Positions 20,417 through 29,102 of a DNA stretch of 42,974 nt are shown piece by piece (position 1 is the stretch's first letter; every line of letters starts with the position of its first letter). The stretch is from Bordetella parapertussis (GTDB lineage: Bacteria > Pseudomonadota > Gammaproteobacteria > Burkholderiales > SG8-41): the NCBI GenBank assembly GCA_945862135.1, contig CAMAYE010000006.1, forward strand, positions 1 to 42,974, in the 5' to 3' direction. The position numbers and the translations under genes are program-made. The notes below the pieces were generated by a model. That model saw nothing but the letters and a program-made list of their open reading frames with translations. It made no database searches and was not told where the DNA came from.

Positions 20417-21316
20417 TCAGCCGCGAGGATGGTGCTTCGCGTGCAGCTGCTTCATGCGTTCGCGCGCAACGTGGGTATAGATCTGCGTCGTCGAAATATC
20501 AGAATGTCCCAGCAGTAATTGCACCACGCGCAAGTCGGCGCCATGGTTTAGCAAATGCGTCGCAAAAGCATGCCGCAATGTGTGTGGCGAGATCGGTTTG
20601 TGCAGGCCGGCCTGTAATGCATGCCTTTTGATCAGATGCCAGAACGACTGTCGTGTCATTGCCGCAGCACGTGAAGTTACAAACAAGGCATCGCTGACCC
20701 GCTGCCCCAGCAGCAGCGGCCGCGCCTCGCGCAGATAACGCTCGAGCCAGCCCAGCGCCTCCTCACCCAACGGCACCAGCCGTTCCTTGGAACCCTTGCC
20801 GAGCACCCTTACCACGCCCATGTCGCGGCTGATCTGCGGCGTTTTCAATGTCACCAGTTCGGAAACGCGCAGCCCGCTGGCATACAGCACTTCCAGCATC
20901 GCACGGTCGCGCAGACCCAGCGGTTCATCCACGGCCGGTGCGGCGAGCAGACTTTCGACATCGGCCTCGGTCAGGGTTTTCGGCAGCGAGCGCGGCAGCT
21001 TCGGCGCTTCGATGCGCAGCGTCGGATCCGCCGTGATCAGATTCTGTCGCACGGCATGACGGTAAAAACGCTTCAGACTCGACAACAGGCGTGCCGCCGT
21101 TGAGGCACGCACCTTTGCCCGGAACTTGTAAGCCAGATAGTCCTGGATCAACGACTGCTCAGCAACCAGCAAATCGCCGCCTGCGCGCGACTCCAGCCAC
21201 GCCGCAAACTGTCGGAGGTCGCGACGATAACTGTCGAGCGTGTTGCGCGAAAGGCCGTCCTCCAGCCACAAGGCATCACAGAACTCGTCAATGCGTTGAG
21301 TCGATGATGCCTTCAT
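20417..21316 (-). CDS. xerD: Site-specific tyrosine recombinase XerD
   Basis: 299 residues, full length. N-terminal SAM-like DNA-binding domain starts with DEFCDALWLEDGLSRNTLDSY. The catalytic domain has Arg150 (ASGLRVSEL), Lys174, His245 and Arg248 (HTLRHAFATHLL), His271 (LLGHSDISTTQIYTH) and nucleophile Tyr280. With XerC it resolves chromosome dimers at dif. The start overlaps the end of the upstream ogt gene by 29 bp, so it is probably co-transcribed with the TRAP permease and ogt. No integrase-associated att repeat was seen, and the HTLRHAFATHLL/LLGHSDISTTQIYTH form is that of the housekeeping enzyme. Confidence 0.95.
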   Translation of the reverse strand: MKASSTQRIDEFCDALWLEDGLSRNTLDSYRRDLRQFAAWLESRAGGDLLVAEQSLIQDYLAYKFRAKVRASTAARLLSSLKRFYRHAVRQNLITADPTLRIEAPKLPRSLPKTLTEADVESLLAAPAVDEPLGLRDRAMLEVLYASGLRVSELVTLKTPQISRDMGVVRVLGKGSKERLVPLGEEALGWLERYLREARPLLLGQRVSDALFVTSRAAAMTRQSFWHLIKRHALQAGLHKPISPHTLRHAFATHLLNHGADLRVVQLLLGHSDISTTQIYTHVARERMKQLHAKHHPRG

Positions 21317-21776
21317 GTCGCAGCAACCAGCGTTTCACACTCAATGGAAAATCGTCTTTGCCGCCCATGAAGCCACCGAGCAGACCACCTGCGGCAAGCA
21401 CGCGATGACAGGGCACGAACAACGGTATCGGATTGGCGCCGCAGGCACCGCCAACTGCCCGCGCCGCACTACCGAGGCGCTGCGCGATTCCTCCGTATGT
21501 TACTGTTTTTAATGGAAAAAGTTTTTCGATCTCGCGCCAGACTTTGCACTGAAAGGGAGTGCCCTCCAGCCTGTAGGGCAGATCGAAGCAATAAGAAGGG
21601 TCAGCAAGGTAACGCTCGATCTCGCGGCAGGCCAGCTCCGCCACACGATCATGCGGCGCCCTGCTTGCTGTTTGCCGCGGCAGATAACGCACACCGGTAA
21701 CGACTTCGCCATCGGTCAAAATGCCCAGCACCGCGAACGGCGTGGCATAACGCGTTTCCGGCGGCGCGGCGTTCAC
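21288..21776 (-). CDS. ogt: Methylated-DNA-[protein]-cysteine S-methyltransferase
   Basis: 162 residues from a GTG that overlaps the TRAP permease stop (GTGA). The frame is open much further upstream, but that part is the antisense-like second frame of the permease. The MGMT domain is clear: GTPFQCKVWREIEKL, VTYGGIAQRLGSAARAVG, then the active-site PCHRVLAAGGLLGGFMGG with acceptor Cys123. It repairs O6-alkylguanine by irreversible self-alkylation. The N-terminal ~70 residues lack the Ada regulatory domain, so it is an Ogt-type repair protein. Confidence 0.93.
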   Translation of the reverse strand: MNAAPPETRYATPFAVLGILTDGEVVTGVRYLPRQTASRAPHDRVAELACREIERYLADPSYCFDLPYRLEGTPFQCKVWREIEKLFPLKTVTYGGIAQRLGSAARAVGGACGANPIPLFVPCHRVLAAGGLLGGFMGGKDDFPLSVKRWLLRHEGIIDSTH

Positions 21777-23875
21777 GCGATTGCAGGCGCCCCGGGCCGC
21801 AGTTTCTGCAGCGCGACCACAACAAGCACCAGCGCCAGTCCAAGCAGATCGGAGAATGTCGTCGGATAGACCAGCGCCAGTCCGGCGATGATCAGCATCC
21901 AGCGTTCGGGCAATGTGGTCTTGCGCAACAGCCAGCCCTGCAACCCGCCGGCCAGCGCGACAATACCGATGATGGCCGTCACCGATATGACGGCGACTGA
22001 CGTCCAATCGGCCTGCGCCAAGTTCTTGAACGAGCCGCCCAGCAGCAGCGCAACGCCGGAAGGGTCGAGCACAAACATGAACGGCACCAGGAATGCCGGT
22101 GCGGTGTACTTCCAGCACTGCAGCGTGGTGCGGTACGGTCCGCCGCCGGTAATCGCAGCGGCAGCGAATGGCGAGAGCGCAGTCGGCGGTGACACTTCCG
22201 AAAGCACGGCGTAATAAAAAATGAACATGTGCGCCGCGAAATCCGGAACACCGAGTTTCATCAGCGCCGGCGCGGCAATCACCGCGCAGATGATGTACGA
22301 CGCTGTCACCGGCACCGCCAGACCGACGATCCATACGATCAGCGCGGTATAGATTGCCGTCAGCAACAGTTTCATGTCATGGAGCAGTTTGGCGGTATCC
22401 GCAGCGCCGAGCATCGTCCACAGATTGACCAGCGTCTGCGCACCGGAATCGGCATAGTCGAGCACGATGGAACTGAACTTGAGCCCGAGCCCGGTGAGCG
22501 TCACCACCCCGACGATGATGCCGGCGGAAGCGCAGGTCATCGCGACATTGAGCACGCCGACCGACCCGCCTTCCAGCGCCTTGATAAGACCTGATTCCCA
22601 GAAACCCTTCATCCACGGCATGCGGCCGCGGAACCAGTCGTAGGAAATGATCGCGCAGTCTCTCTGGAAAAACGACAGCAAGGCAGTGACGATCGTGGCC
22701 CAGAACACCGACATCACCGGTGAATAGCCCATCATCATGAAAACAACAATCGCCACCAGTGAAACAAAGTGGAACCAGTATTTTTTCGCCAGGGCTCCGG
22801 CACGATGGTGTTTTTCGAGCGCGATCACCTTCATGTTGAATTTGCGCGCGTCGATCTCGACCATCACAAAAATCGCCAGGTAGAACAATACCGTCGGGAT
22901 CGTCGCCATCAGGATCACGTCGAGGTAAGAAATCTTCAGGAATTCCGCGATCAGGAACGCGGCCGCACCGAGCACTGGCGGCGAAATGATGGCGCCCAGA
23001 CCGCCGGCAGCGAGCAGGCCGCCGGCGGCCTCCTTGCCGTAACCGGATTTCGCGAGCAGTGGATACGCAACAGCGCCCAGTGTCACCGTGGTCGCAACAC
23101 CCGAACCCGACGGCCCGCCGAGCAGGAACGAGCCCATCACCACGGCACGGCCGGCGCTGGAGGGTTTGCCTCCCATTGCTGAAAACGAAAAATCGATGAA
23201 AAACTTGCCCGCGCCCGAGTACTGCAGGAAGGCACCATAGATGGTGAACAGAATGATCAGCGTCGACGATACATCGACCGCCACGCCGAAGATGCCTTCC
23301 AGCGTCATGTACAGCGACCCCGTCAGTCGCGCAATGTCGTAACCCTTGTGCGTCCACGGTTGCGGCAGATGCGGCCCGAAAAGAGCATAAGCCAGAAAGC
23401 CAATCACGATTACCGGCAGGATCCAGGTCGAACTGCGCCGGTTGCCTTCGAGAATCAACAGGATCAGCCCGACACCGATCACCTGATCCATCACCGTCGG
23501 GGTCACCGCACGGTCGCCGAATTCGTCGCCGAAATAAAGCATGTAGGCGACCACCGCAACCGACAGGATGGCAAAAATCACATCCCACCACATCAGTCGG
23601 TGGCGGAAACGTTTTGCCGTGGGAAACATCAGGAACACCAGCGCCAGCGCAAACGCGACATGGACCGGACGAAGGATGTAGGCGGGAACGATCTCGACCG
23701 CCGAATACAGGTGGAACAGCGACATCACCACTGCCGCCGCCGTCAACATGACCGCCAACACACCCCGATAACGGTTATGCGCGCCCTCTTCTTCTTCGAT
23801 CAGTTCTTCAACGCGTTTGCGCGCCTCTTCACTGATGCCGTCGAGGCTTACGGTCGGCGTATTGTTGTCAGACAT
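21773..23875 (-). CDS. TRAP transporter fused permease (DctQM, TAXI type)
   Basis: 700 residues, the length of fused small (4 TM) plus large (about 12 TM) TRAP permeases. The first ~50 residues are acidic and cytoplasmic, then helices begin at about residue 38. DctM signatures include MGSFLLGGPSGSGVATTVTLGAVAYPLL, KEAAGGLLAAGGLGAIISPPVLGAAAFLIAE (read in pieces) and EVSPPTALSPFAAAAI. It imports an organic acid by a cation gradient using the TAXI receptor encoded 126 bp upstream on the same strand. The receptor gene ends in a strong terminator, so the permease may be expressed at lower level. It overlaps ogt by 4 bp. Confidence 0.95.
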   Translation of the reverse strand: MSDNNTPTVSLDGISEEARKRVEELIEEEEGAHNRYRGVLAVMLTAAAVVMSLFHLYSAVEIVPAYILRPVHVAFALALVFLMFPTAKRFRHRLMWWDVIFAILSVAVVAYMLYFGDEFGDRAVTPTVMDQVIGVGLILLILEGNRRSSTWILPVIVIGFLAYALFGPHLPQPWTHKGYDIARLTGSLYMTLEGIFGVAVDVSSTLIILFTIYGAFLQYSGAGKFFIDFSFSAMGGKPSSAGRAVVMGSFLLGGPSGSGVATTVTLGAVAYPLLAKSGYGKEAAGGLLAAGGLGAIISPPVLGAAAFLIAEFLKISYLDVILMATIPTVLFYLAIFVMVEIDARKFNMKVIALEKHHRAGALAKKYWFHFVSLVAIVVFMMMGYSPVMSVFWATIVTALLSFFQRDCAIISYDWFRGRMPWMKGFWESGLIKALEGGSVGVLNVAMTCASAGIIVGVVTLTGLGLKFSSIVLDYADSGAQTLVNLWTMLGAADTAKLLHDMKLLLTAIYTALIVWIVGLAVPVTASYIICAVIAAPALMKLGVPDFAAHMFIFYYAVLSEVSPPTALSPFAAAAITGGGPYRTTLQCWKYTAPAFLVPFMFVLDPSGVALLLGGSFKNLAQADWTSVAVISVTAIIGIVALAGGLQGWLLRKTTLPERWMLIIAGLALVYPTTFSDLLGLALVLVVVALQKLRPGAPAIA

Positions 23876-23952
23876 TGATCGGTCTCCCCCGCATATTTTG
23901 TCCGGCGATCATAACATGTGAACTCTGGAGACCAGCGCGCCGCACGCCCCAT

Positions 23953-23980
23953 AAAAAAACCCCGCCACTCGGGCGGGGTT
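23953..23980 (-). terminator. Intrinsic terminator after the TAXI receptor gene
   Basis: Arms AACCCCGCC (23958-23966) and GGCGGGGTT (23972-23980) form a G/C-rich 9-bp stem with a 5-base loop. On the minus strand the stem runs into seven T residues (complement of 23953-23959). It lies 22 bp beyond the receptor stop and 78 bp before the permease start, dividing the TRAP operon. Confidence 0.85.
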
Positions 23981-24001
23981 GCTTTGCATCACGCTGCAGC
24001 A

Positions 24002-24961
24002 TCACTGCATCTTGACGCCCTTCTCCTTGAAATACTTCAGCGCGCCCGGGTGGAACGGTATCGGGGACGCAGCGGTTTTCTGGTTCTCATACTTGAAATT
24101 CTGCGCTTCCTTGTGCACGGCGATCATGTCGTCACGCTTGTCAAAGATAGTCTTGACGATGTTGTAGGCCGTCTCGTCACTCATGTTGGCGTTGGCAATC
24201 AGGATGTTCATCACCGTCGCCTGCTTGTTATCGACCTGCATGCCACTGTAAGTCGACTTCGGGATGACATCTTCGACGTAGAGGTTGCCGTATTTCTTGT
24301 TCATCGGCGCCACCGTTTCGGAATGGTCGATCATCTTGATCTTGACCCCGGGCGTGGCAGCAAGATCGGTCACCGCTGCGGTCGGCAAGCCGCCGACCCA
24401 GAAGAACGCGTCGATCTTCTTGTCCTTGATGGCATTGACCGACTCCGCAACACCGAGGCGTTCACGCTTCATGTCCTTGTCCTTGTCGAGGCCGGCGGCT
24501 TCGATTACGCGAAATGCCATCACCTCAGTCGCACTGCCCGGCGAACCGGTGGAAACGCGCTTGCCCTTCATGTCTTTCATGCTGTTGATCCCGGTGCCCT
24601 CAATGCTGACCACATGCATGCGGTTCGGGTAAAGGATCATCAGGGTGCGCGCCGGGACTTTCTGCCCTTTGAATTTGTCCACGCCATTGTAAGCGTCCAG
24701 CGTGGCATCGCTCATCGCAAAGGCCACATAAGGCTTGCCGGTACCGATCAGTTTCAGGTTGTCGACCGAACCGCCGGTGACTTCCGCCGTAGCCGACATG
24801 CCTGGCACAAATTTCGACAGCACATTCGCAAGACCGCCGCCCATCGGGTAGTACACCCCGCCAGTGCCGCCGGTGGCGATGGAAATATTCACTTTCTCTT
24901 GGGCAATTGCCGGCAGTGCAACGAGCGCGGCCAGCGCCAACATATTGATTAATTTACGCAT
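24002..24961 (-). CDS. TAXI-family TRAP transporter solute-binding protein
   Basis: 319 residues. The ATG at 24961 has GGAGG upstream and gives a Sec signal peptide (MRKLINMLALAALVALPAIA, cleavage near AIAQ). Mature protein starts with VNISIATGGTGGVYYPMGG, the TAXI ligand-binding signature, followed by EVTGGSVDNLKLIGTGK and the MSDATLDAY segment. C-terminal ends HPGALKYFKEKGVKMQ, typical for the family. It would bind an organic-acid substrate (glutamate/2-oxoglutarate-like ligands are known for relatives) in the periplasm and hand it to the permease downstream. Confidence 0.95.
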   Translation of the reverse strand: MRKLINMLALAALVALPAIAQEKVNISIATGGTGGVYYPMGGGLANVLSKFVPGMSATAEVTGGSVDNLKLIGTGKPYVAFAMSDATLDAYNGVDKFKGQKVPARTLMILYPNRMHVVSIEGTGINSMKDMKGKRVSTGSPGSATEVMAFRVIEAAGLDKDKDMKRERLGVAESVNAIKDKKIDAFFWVGGLPTAAVTDLAATPGVKIKMIDHSETVAPMNKKYGNLYVEDVIPKSTYSGMQVDNKQATVMNILIANANMSDETAYNIVKTIFDKRDDMIAVHKEAQNFKYENQKTAASPIPFHPGALKYFKEKGVKMQ

Positions 24962-25054
24962 TTTTCCTCCGGTGGTTGATTGATTCAGCCTTTTGGCCGA
25001 TGAGTTTAGGAACATTCCCCGGGACGGTCAACCGCCCTCGTAATGCGCCTGGGT

Positions 25055-25474
25055 TTACTTGGCAAACAACTGCGACATATCTTCGAAGGCCTTGAACTCC
25101 AGCGCATTGCCGCAGGGATCAAGAAAAAACATCGTCGCCTGTTCACCCACCTGCCCTTTGAAACGTACATGCGGTTCAATCACAAACTTTGTTCCGGCGC
25201 GTGTCAGTTTGTCGGCCAGTTTCTGCCACTCGGCCATCGACAACACTGCGCCGAAATGACGCACCGGCACGTTGTCGCCGTCAACCGCACTGGTCGTGCG
25301 ATGCCCGACTTCATCCGGCGCCAGATGCGCAACGATCTGGTGCCCGTAAAAATCGAAATCCACCCATTCAGCCGACGAACGGCCCTCTGCGCAGCCCAGC
25401 AGATCGCCGTAAAAAGCGCGCGCCTTGGCAAGGTCATCAACGGGAAAAGCAAGGTGAAATGGCGGTTGGTTCAT
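25055..25474 (-). CDS. VOC-family (glyoxalase/dioxygenase superfamily) protein
   Basis: 139 residues in two beta-alpha-beta-beta-beta modules: FHLAFPVDDLAKARAFYGDLLGC at the N-terminus with His7 as a likely metal ligand, and FFLDPCGNALEFKAFED at the C-terminus with the matching Glu. A central VRHFGAVLSMAEWQKLADKL provides another His. Family members include glyoxalases, fosfomycin-resistance enzymes and dioxygenases; the substrate cannot be told. It is divergent from the aldo/keto reductase across a 72-bp gap, which may hold shared promoters. Confidence 0.9.
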   Translation of the reverse strand: MNQPPFHLAFPVDDLAKARAFYGDLLGCAEGRSSAEWVDFDFYGHQIVAHLAPDEVGHRTTSAVDGDNVPVRHFGAVLSMAEWQKLADKLTRAGTKFVIEPHVRFKGQVGEQATMFFLDPCGNALEFKAFEDMSQLFAK

Positions 25475-25546
25475 GGCGTTTCCTGCAAGCGTCGTGGAGT
25501 CAAAATCGGTATTCTACGGCCTTTCCCCAAGACAGCTGACCGCACA

Positions 25547-26371
25547 ATGATCCCCAGTCTCACCGCCCACGGCTGCACCATGCCGCAGATCGGCTTCGGC
25601 ACCTCACAGCTCGGCGACTGCGGCGATCTCGTCGCTACCGCACTCAAACTCGGCTACCGCCACATCGACACCGCCTGGAAATACGGCTCGGAAAAAGGCG
25701 TCGGCGCCGGCATCCGCGCCTCCGGCGTGCCGCGCGGTGAAATTTTCCTCGTCACCAAGGTATCCCACGAATATCTGCGCGCCGATGCCTTCGCCAGATC
25801 GGTCGAAGAAAGCCTGAAAAACCTGCAAGTCGATTATGTCGACATGCTGCACGTGCACTGGCCGAGCATGGACAAAGTGCCGCTGGCCGAAACCATGGAA
25901 GCACTGGCCAAAGCCAAGCGCGACGGCCTGACCCGCCATATCGGCGTCGCCAATTTCAACATCGCGCTGCTTGAAGAAGCGCGTCACACTTGTCCTGAGC
26001 CGCTGGCCACGCTGCAGGCGGAATACCATCCCTATCTGGACCAGACCAAAGTGCTGGATTACTGCCGGCGCCACGGCATGATTTTCACTGCCTATTGCCC
26101 GCTGGCCCGCGGTCGTCTGTTCAATGATCCGGTTCTCGCCTCAATCGCCCAGTCCAAGGGGAAAACCATCGCCCAGATCGTGCTCCGCTGGCTGGTACAG
26201 CAGGGCAACATTGTACCGATCCCCCGCTCGTCAAACCCTGAGCGCATCGCACAAAACCTCGACATCTGGAACTTCAGGCTCACAGATGGCGAAATGAAAT
26301 GCATTCACGGCCTGGCCAAGCCCGAAGGCCGGATTGCAAACCCTGCTGGCCGTGCCCCGGCTTGGGATTAA
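25547..26371 (+). CDS. Aldo/keto reductase
   Basis: 274 residues, normal for short AKRs of the 2,5-diketo-D-gluconate reductase type. The TIM-barrel tetrad is present: Asp in RHIDTAWKYG, Tyr in the same segment, Lys in FLVTKVSHEY and His in DMLHVHWPSMD. NADPH-binding loop PIPRSSNPERIAQN is near the C-terminus. The ATG at 25547 begins MIPSLTAHGCTMPQIGFGTSQ; a longer upstream frame is antisense to the VOC gene. Substrate unknown; it may detoxify carbonyls along with the VOC protein. Confidence 0.94.
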   Translation: MIPSLTAHGCTMPQIGFGTSQLGDCGDLVATALKLGYRHIDTAWKYGSEKGVGAGIRASGVPRGEIFLVTKVSHEYLRADAFARSVEESLKNLQVDYVDMLHVHWPSMDKVPLAETMEALAKAKRDGLTRHIGVANFNIALLEEARHTCPEPLATLQAEYHPYLDQTKVLDYCRRHGMIFTAYCPLARGRLFNDPVLASIAQSKGKTIAQIVLRWLVQQGNIVPIPRSSNPERIAQNLDIWNFRLTDGEMKCIHGLAKPEGRIANPAGRAPAWD

Positions 26372-26414
26372 AATACCCGGGTAGTTCAAATAATCTGATA
26401 ACGGAGGAATGCTC

Positions 26415-27401
26415 ATGCAATCCAAATCACTAACGGCGGCTCTCGGCGCTGCCACACTTGCTGCACTGTCCTTTGTCACCGCAACCGATGTCGCAGCGCA
26501 AGGGGCGTTCCCGTCAAAAACTCTGACCATGATCGTACCCTACACAGCGGGCGGATCAGCCGATGCGATGAGCCGTGCAATTGCACAGCGTCTCGGTACA
26601 GCCTGGGGACGCACTGTCATCGTCGACAACCGTCCGGGCGCCAGCGGCATGATCGGCACCGAAATGGTCACCAAGGCGGAACCTGACGGCCATACGCTGC
26701 TCGGCCATACCTCATCCTATCCGGCCACCGCTGCAGTCCGCGCAAAACTGCCTTTTGATCCGGCCAAGGCCATCATCCCCGTCGGAATGACTGCACGCGC
26801 GCCGATGCTGTTCGCGCTCCACCCCTCGGTGCCTGCGAAGAACATCAAGGAACTGATTGCTCTGGCCAAGAAGAATCCGGACAAGTTCAACTATGGCTCA
26901 TCGGGTACCGGCGGCAACAACCATTTCTCCGGCGCTCTGTTTGCAGCGGCAGCAGGCGTCAAAATGCAACACGTGCCTTACAAGGGCATTTCGCTTGCAG
27001 TGACGGCCATTGCATCGGGTGAAGTCGAAATCGTCATCGCCAGTTCTTCGGCCCTGCTGCCGCAGCGCGACTCCGGACGCATTCGTATTCTCGGCGTCAC
27101 CAGCCTGGAAAAATCACCGCTGTTCCCGGATCTCCCGACCATCGCCTCACAAGGCGTGCCGGGGTACGAATATCAGCTGTGGTGGGGTACTTTCGCACCT
27201 GCCGGCATGTCCCCGGATCGGCTGAAGTTCATCAATGCCGAGATCAACAAGATCATCGCCAGCGCAGACATGAAGAAATTCCTCGACACGCAGGGCGCTG
27301 AAGCCTGGCCGCTGGCACTGTCACCTCTCGCAGATCTGCTGCCGAAGGAAATCGCGCGTTACAAGAAAGCCATGCAAGTCGCAGGCATTCAGCCGCAGTA
27401 A
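26415..27401 (+). CDS. Bug-family tripartite tricarboxylate receptor (TctC-like), copy 1
   Basis: 328 residues. Of two in-frame ATGs, 26415 sits 7 bases after GGAGG, while 26409 is too close. A signal peptide ends near VAAQ. Bug signatures: LTMIVPYTAGGSADAMSRAIA, DNRPGASGMIG, PDGHTLL, YKGISLAVTAIASGEV and the C-terminal KEIARYKKAMQVAGIQPQ. Bug proteins bind carboxylates or amides in the periplasm. No TctA/TctB permease is nearby, so it is an orphan receptor. It follows the aldo/keto reductase by 43 bp. A G/C-rich hairpin without T-tract follows the stop (27424-27448). Confidence 0.95.
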   Translation: MQSKSLTAALGAATLAALSFVTATDVAAQGAFPSKTLTMIVPYTAGGSADAMSRAIAQRLGTAWGRTVIVDNRPGASGMIGTEMVTKAEPDGHTLLGHTSSYPATAAVRAKLPFDPAKAIIPVGMTARAPMLFALHPSVPAKNIKELIALAKKNPDKFNYGSSGTGGNNHFSGALFAAAAGVKMQHVPYKGISLAVTAIASGEVEIVIASSSALLPQRDSGRIRILGVTSLEKSPLFPDLPTIASQGVPGYEYQLWWGTFAPAGMSPDRLKFINAEINKIIASADMKKFLDTQGAEAWPLALSPLADLLPKEIARYKKAMQVAGIQPQ

Positions 27402-27458
27402 GCGGGGCATCACAACCGGAACTCCCCGCCGGCCACCGGCTGGCGGGGCCCTGCGGAA

Positions 27459-28316
27459 TCAATCCGTCAGCCGACCCGTCTGATAGTCGCGCACCGCCTG
27501 CTCCAGCTCTGCCGCGGTGTTCATCACAAACGGACCATACTGGGCCACCGGTTCATTTAACGGACGCGCAGCCAGCAGAATGAACCGGGCGCCTTCGCCC
27601 GCCGCAACCACTTTGACGGCATCACCCGGCGACAACACACCGGCGCTGCGCCTGGGCAAGGCGCGCGCAGGCTCCGCACCGACCTGCACATCGCCCTCGT
27701 AAACATAAAGAAAAGCATTGTGGGCCGAAGGCAAGTCGTGTTCGAACACACCGTTGGCCGCAAGCTCGACATCAAAATAAACCGGTGCCGTACTGAGTCC
27801 CTGTATCGGACCGGCCATTGCCCCTGCGGACGTTTGCAAGGTTCCCGCAATCACCTTGACACGCCCGCCGCCCGGCAACTCCAGCGCCGGAATCGTTGCC
27901 GCCGGGATATCGCGATATCCCGCAGTTTTCATTTTTTCACCGGCCGGCAGATTGATCCACAGCTGGAAGCCCCTCATGCGGCCTTCGGTCTGCTGCGGCA
28001 TTTCGGAATGGATGATGCCGCGACCCGCGGTCATCCACTGCACATCACCGCTTTTCAGGTCGCCGCGATTGCCGAGATGGTCTTCATGGAGCATATGACC
28101 GTCGAGCATATAGGTCACGGTTTCGAAACCGCGGTGCGGGTGACTGGGAAAACCGGCAATGTAATCGTCGGGGTTTTCGGTGCCGAACTCGTCGAGCATC
28201 AGAAAGGGATCCAGACGAGCCTGCGCTGACTGACCGATGCTCCGGCGAAGCTTCACCCCGGCGCCGTCCGAGGTTTCCTGAGAAGGGATAACGCGCTGCA
28301 ACTTGCGTGTGTTCAT
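27459..28316 (-). CDS. Pirin family protein (bicupin)
   Basis: 285 residues. The N-terminal cupin carries the pirin signature FPSHPHRGFETVTYMLDG with metal-binding histidines (HPHRGF) and HEDHLGNRG, followed by QWMTAGRGIIHSEMPQ. The second, C-terminal cupin (about 190-275) ends with FVMNTAAELEQAVRDYQTGR. Relatives act as quercetin 2,3-dioxygenases or redox-responsive regulators; which applies is unclear. The ATG at 28316 is favoured over a TTG five codons upstream. Confidence 0.94.
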   Translation of the reverse strand: MNTRKLQRVIPSQETSDGAGVKLRRSIGQSAQARLDPFLMLDEFGTENPDDYIAGFPSHPHRGFETVTYMLDGHMLHEDHLGNRGDLKSGDVQWMTAGRGIIHSEMPQQTEGRMRGFQLWINLPAGEKMKTAGYRDIPAATIPALELPGGGRVKVIAGTLQTSAGAMAGPIQGLSTAPVYFDVELAANGVFEHDLPSAHNAFLYVYEGDVQVGAEPARALPRRSAGVLSPGDAVKVVAAGEGARFILLAARPLNEPVAQYGPFVMNTAAELEQAVRDYQTGRLTD

Positions 28317-28391
28317 GGCGTCACCGGACAAAAACGGAAACCAAGATTACATCAGCGGCGGGGATCGCGCGATTCTGTCCCGGGGCCGCAC

Positions 28392-28422
28392 AAAAAAATA
28401 TGGACGGCAATGCCGTCCGTAT
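28392..28422 (-). terminator. Intrinsic terminator after the CigR-like gene
   Basis: The stem pairs GGACGGC (28402-28408) with GCCGTCC (28412-28418) around a 3-base loop, extended by A/T pairs. On the minus strand it continues into a run of seven T residues (complement of 28392-28398). It lies 20 bp after the stop of the 28442 gene. Confidence 0.8.
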
Positions 28423-28441
28423 CCGCGAACCTTGCTGGTGC

Positions 28442-28966
28442 TTACATGCGACCGAGATCGCTGATCGCATCGACCACCATCGAGGTGCCGACGGCAATCA
28501 ACAGGATGTCCGAAGCGACCCGGACATATTTGTGTCCCGAGGGCGGCGACCCCAGCCGCACCACCAGCTGCGACGGCAGGTCGTAATAAACCACGTCACG
28601 GGGCAAGGGATAGCCCATGCTCCATTTTTTCGCCTGCCCCGGCGGCATGCAACCGTTGTTCTTTTTGGCGAGGCCGGGCGGGCATTTCCCGCCCTGGAAC
28701 TCCTGCACGTAGTAATCACGCACGACGGTATGTTGCTGGGTGACAAAATAGCTGCCGCTCTGCGACTGCTCGTTCTGCTTGCCACTGCCTTGCTGTTTGC
28801 CGCCAGCCTGTTGTTTGTCGCGGCCTTGACCCTTGCCGCCCTGCTCGCCTTCCGGCTTGCCACCACCGGCCCAGGACGGCTTGTCCGCGTGGACAGGCAT
28901 CGCCAGCAGGCTTCCCGCCGCAATCAGAACCGCTGCAATTACTGAGTAACTCGAATTTTTCTTCAT
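28442..28966 (-). CDS. CigR/RcnB-like exported protein
   Basis: 174 residues. A signal peptide (VIAAVLIAAGSLLAMPVHA) is followed by a low-complexity Gly/Gln/Lys-rich linker (about 28-70), then the conserved C-terminal part: CPPGLAKKNNGCMPPGQAKKW, DLPSQLVVRLGSPPSGHKYV and VASDILLIAVGTSMVVDAI. This resembles the RcnB family and the CigR anti-virulence protein of Salmonella pathogenicity island 3, though widespread in non-pathogens, where its function is unknown. The second ATG (28966) is used because AGGA lies 7 bases upstream. Confidence 0.82.
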   Translation of the reverse strand: MKKNSSYSVIAAVLIAAGSLLAMPVHADKPSWAGGGKPEGEQGGKGQGRDKQQAGGKQQGSGKQNEQSQSGSYFVTQQHTVVRDYYVQEFQGGKCPPGLAKKNNGCMPPGQAKKWSMGYPLPRDVVYYDLPSQLVVRLGSPPSGHKYVRVASDILLIAVGTSMVVDAISDLGRM

Positions 28967-29102
28967 TGTCATGTCCTTTTTCCTGTTGCACCGCTCATCG
29001 CAGCGCGCATGGAAATACTACGCACAGCAAGCCGGTTTGTTTGTGATCCAGGACACATTAAGGCGGTAACAGAACGTAACAGCAGCCCTTTGAGGGGGAG
29101 GG

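Noticed and set aside
21777-22334. N-terminal extension of the ogt protein to about 348 residues
   Set aside because: The extra part runs in a second frame inside the TRAP permease gene and has the odd Arg/Cys-rich composition of a shadow frame; the GTG at 21776 overlaps the permease stop and gives the normal length.
27424-27448. G/C-rich hairpin after Bug copy 1 as an intrinsic terminator
   Set aside because: The stem CCCCGCC/GGCGGGG is good, but no T-tract follows on either strand, so I did not call it.
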